Assembly (NCBI GenBank): GCA_002633005.1
Contig: NMRA01000478.1
Span: 3,267-56,652 of the forward strand
Source: Phoronis australis
Lineage: Eukaryota; Phoronida; Phoronidae
Length of the DNA: 53,386 bases
Direction of reading: 5' to 3'
Numbering within the stretch: position 1 is the first letter of the stretch; each line of letters starts with the position of its first letter. The position numbers were made by a program, and so were the translations under genes. The notes below the pieces were generated by a model that worked only from the letters and a program-made list of their open reading frames with translations, did not search any database and was not told the DNA's origin. Shown piece after piece: positions 50,753-53,386 of this stretch.

Positions 50753-52979
50753 CTGAAAATAAGAACAGCTCAGTTAATAGAACATAATTAAAAGTTGCAA
50801 CAAGCGTTCAGGTGTATTCATCAAGGTGTGACAAGCCAAGAAGTATGGATTTTAAAACAAATTTTGCAAGGCAATACTTGTGTACATGGATTTCAGTTAG
50901 CTTCAGCCTTCACAAAGGGCATATCGCACCAAATAAATCCATTGAAACAACAGAATATCACTAATTCAAAACATAATCTGGCAAAAAGTTGAAGTTTATT
51001 CTTTATTTTACACAAAAGAAAAGTAAACTGCAATGTTGAAAGGCTTTGAAACATGAAAAAGGTCAGCTTTGGTAATTACTTTTGTCAAAAATTATTTTTG
51101 TTTGAAATGGTTTCAATCCCAATTTGTTTTGGGGTGCAATTATTTTTTTCCGAATTTTGTCTTAACTTATTTTTGACCAAAATTGTTTTCACCTGAAACT
51201 GGAAATACATTCGCGTTCCTGATTCCATTGACATCTTTAGTTGGAAAATCCCACGACAAAGGTTTTTTGTTATTATTGTATACTTAACAAATTATTCTAT
51301 GCAAGCTGTAACCAGTATAAAACAAAGACAAGGGTACAGTGTGTAAGATAGAGTTTGTGTCATTTCTGCACATTTACTATGAACAAATCACTAGCACAGG
51401 TGCATGAAGAGTGGGGTTATAATCAATCCAGTCATTCTAGGGCTCCAGAGGGCCCAAGCTAGAAAAAAATTGCAACAAAAGGTTTCTTTTTGCATAAACG
51501 GCATCTTCAAACATCTCTTGGTGACAGAAAAAAATTCTACCGAAATCGGAATGGCGGAAGTCAGTTTTTCAAGATGGCGGAAAAATGGCTGCCAAAACCA
51601 GTGTTTACTGCTTTTTGGCATGTTACTCTTATGCAACAGCTCAAAATAACACAGTAAAGCTTGTCATTGGTTGTATACTTTTCATAACAGGCATACCTAT
51701 CAAAAGATGGCAATTTTCCATAAAATAAAACCAATATGGCCGCAAAATGGCGGCCGAAACGACAATTTGGTACATGTTGCAAAATTTCTTTTCATATTTT
51801 GCCCTGAAAATGGCAAACTTTTCTATGCATTTGTAAGTTAGACAACTGAAAATATCTGGACCTTACAGATGGTCGCTGATTGGAGAGAAAAACATCAAGA
51901 TGACTGACAAAATGGCCGCCAACTCACAAATAACTCCAATTTACCGCATATGCATTCTGCAAACTTTGTTTGTAACCCGAGAAGAATTTACACAAAAACA
52001 TTTTACAACCTACAGTTAGGCTTAATGAGTTGATTCTTTATAAAGTTTGTTTTTAAGATTTAGATACTTAATGTGGAATTTTAATCACATTTTAGATTAT
52101 TTAACGTAAAATTTTGTGTTTTTCAGAAAAGGCTTTAGTCAAATTTTCATAAGGAATTTCACAAACTCAATTATTTTTCTGCAAAATATATTAATTTGAG
52201 GCATCAAAACAATATTTGTTAGAAGAATATGTAATTCTGATCTAATTATTGGCTTATTCAGTACACAAACCCTGAATCACATTAGGCGGGAAGTGGCTGT
52301 GCTCTCTACTATTGGAGATGTTATCAGTTGTTCCCATGTAAAGATTTCGTCTGCTACTAACATGAGTGGAGAATTTGGCAGCAGATTTCACCTGAATTTG
52401 ATGAAAAATAAATAAATTTGTGTAACAAAAAGCTAAATTTTTGAGTGTTTAGCATTAAGTACTCAAAATTGGTGTAATATGCATGCTTTTTATGAACATA
52501 GGTAACTGACTTGAGAGGAAATTAGTGTCAGCAAACCAAATGACAATGATCTGCAGTCACTTGTTCTTAGCCAGGCTTGGCAGATTTCATACTGAGATCA
52601 GCTTTCTGGGATTTATTGGATAGGTAATGTCAGGCAACAGGTTTTAAGTTCTTGAGACAGTGTATGCACCAAACAGTGTGATCCATACGTTAAATTGAAA
52701 AAGTGTGGATAGAGCAGTGAGGGGGCATATGTTGGTAGACTCAGCACTGAATGCTATCATAACAGCCAGAGCATTCAACATCCCACTTCCAAATATTCAT
52801 GTGGAGAATTTCTTGCTTACACTGGTCCCCAATCAGAAACTGAAGTTCACTTCAACGGTGACATAGTGATCAAGCCAAAGAACAAAGTTCACATTTTTCG
52901 CAAACAGCAAAAAACAAACAACAATTCATTCACTTCTTATCAAGATTGCTAGGAAATGCTGGTTGCACAGTGGTACAAG
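50753..52979 (-). other. Probable 5' intron upstream of the first coding exon
   Basis: This is CpG-poor sequence (5 CpG by eye in 52201-52980) with no coding exon recognised. It contains diverged repeat units of about 170 bp carrying ATGGCGG/ATGGCCGCC words between about 51540 and 51930. Confidence 0.45.
51540..51930. repeat. Diverged tandem units with ATGGCGG-type words
   Basis: Cores occur at 51570-51580 (caagatggcgg), 51731-51756 (atatggccgcaaaatggcgg) and 51908-51923 (caaaatggccgccaac), about 170 bp apart. Minus-strand translations of the first two share FG.HF.AIL-like wording, which points to repeat units rather than separate sites. The words also resemble YY1-type binding motifs. Confidence 0.45.
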
Positions 52980-53386
52980 CTCAAGGTGACGCAGCTGTTT
53001 TAATTGTAGAAACAGCAGTAGAGAATGCAGCACAAGGTCCTACTACCCTCATTGCAGACAATAGAGACATAACGCGAAGTTGTCGTGAGGACTCGATTGG
53101 GACCTCAGGGGTCTCACGCTCCACCGGCTAATTTGAAAAGGCTTTGTCCAGTCACGCGTTGTGGGTCATAAATCGAGATAATGTTACCAACAGCTGACGC
53201 GACAAGCAGAACTACTTTCTTTTACTTTATTTGTGTACTAACTGGAGAAATTTAGAATTAGACTTTTAAACACTATCCGATCGTCAACTTTTTTCGGGAG
53301 ACTTAAATCTCAATGTAGTTTGCGCAAAGACGATGTGCAATTTTTGGAGGTGTATTGACGATGATCAACGTTAAAACGGAGAGCAA
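52980..53386 (-). promoter_or_regulatory. CpG-rich segment, candidate promoter or first noncoding exon of plexin-B
   Basis: By eye there are 20 CpG in 52981-53386 against 5 in the preceding 780 bases. It lies upstream of the gene's first coding exon, which has an acceptor-like sequence at its 5' side. A sharp return of CpG at the 5' end of a CpG-depleted gene is typical of an unmethylated promoter. The exact start site and any donor were not identified. Confidence 0.45.

Noticed and set aside
51391-51782. Minus-strand open frames near 51.4-51.8 kb as a small protein gene
   Set aside because: Their shared wording reflects repeat units of about 170 bp, and they overlap in different frames.
1-53386. 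tRNA, rRNA or CRISPR content
   Set aside because: No cloverleaf with a T-loop box, no ribosomal core sequence and no regular spacer array was seen on either strand by reading; a dedicated scan was not possible.

Overview
The window is animal nuclear DNA. Coding sequence is split into short exons with GT-AG introns, the coding exons are CpG-poor, and the dominant gene is a plexin, a semaphorin receptor found in animals. Near-identical duplicated blocks beside unresolved bases suggest a draft assembly of a highly polymorphic species. A marine invertebrate such as an invertebrate deuterostome would fit, but the sequence does not fix the species.

Layout. Nearly everything from about 10.6 kb to 53 kb is one minus-strand gene for a plexin-B-type receptor. 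I could chain 29 coding exons from the start codon at 50677 to the stop at 13206. Every junction has GT..AG ends and matching phase, giving 5,496 nt, or 1,831 residues. Order of domains: signal peptide, Sema, PSI1, PSI2, PSI3, about four IPT/TIG domains, one transmembrane helix, then the split cytoplasmic GAP with the Rho-GTPase-binding domain inserted. At the far left (420..1430, minus) lies the first coding exon of a second, diverged plexin-B-type gene in the same orientation; the rest of it is off the left edge. The two genes are therefore tandem paralogues, separated by about 11.8 kb of 3'UTR and intergenic DNA.

Two stretches of the main gene appear twice. A roughly 4.1-4.3 kb block (19867-23978 and 24680-28963) carries exons 23 and 24. 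A roughly 0.7 kb block (14685-15382 and 15727-16423) carries exon 27 and sits directly on both sides of a 344-base N gap. Exon phases forbid using both exon 23-24 pairs in series. Both duplications look more like unmerged haplotypes than biology. A CpG-rich fragment with a broken THAP domain gene sits between the two large copies.

The 1.4-10.3 kb interval is CpG-rich and holds small repeats, including a foldback element, but no gene I can support. CpG density drops sharply at about 10.3 kb, near the predicted poly(A) signal, and rises again at about 52.98 kb. This outlines the transcription unit and points to a promoter at the right edge. I found no tRNA, rRNA or CRISPR, and no convincing new system. 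The unusual content is the paralogue pair, the duplication structure, the CpG boundaries and several repeats.
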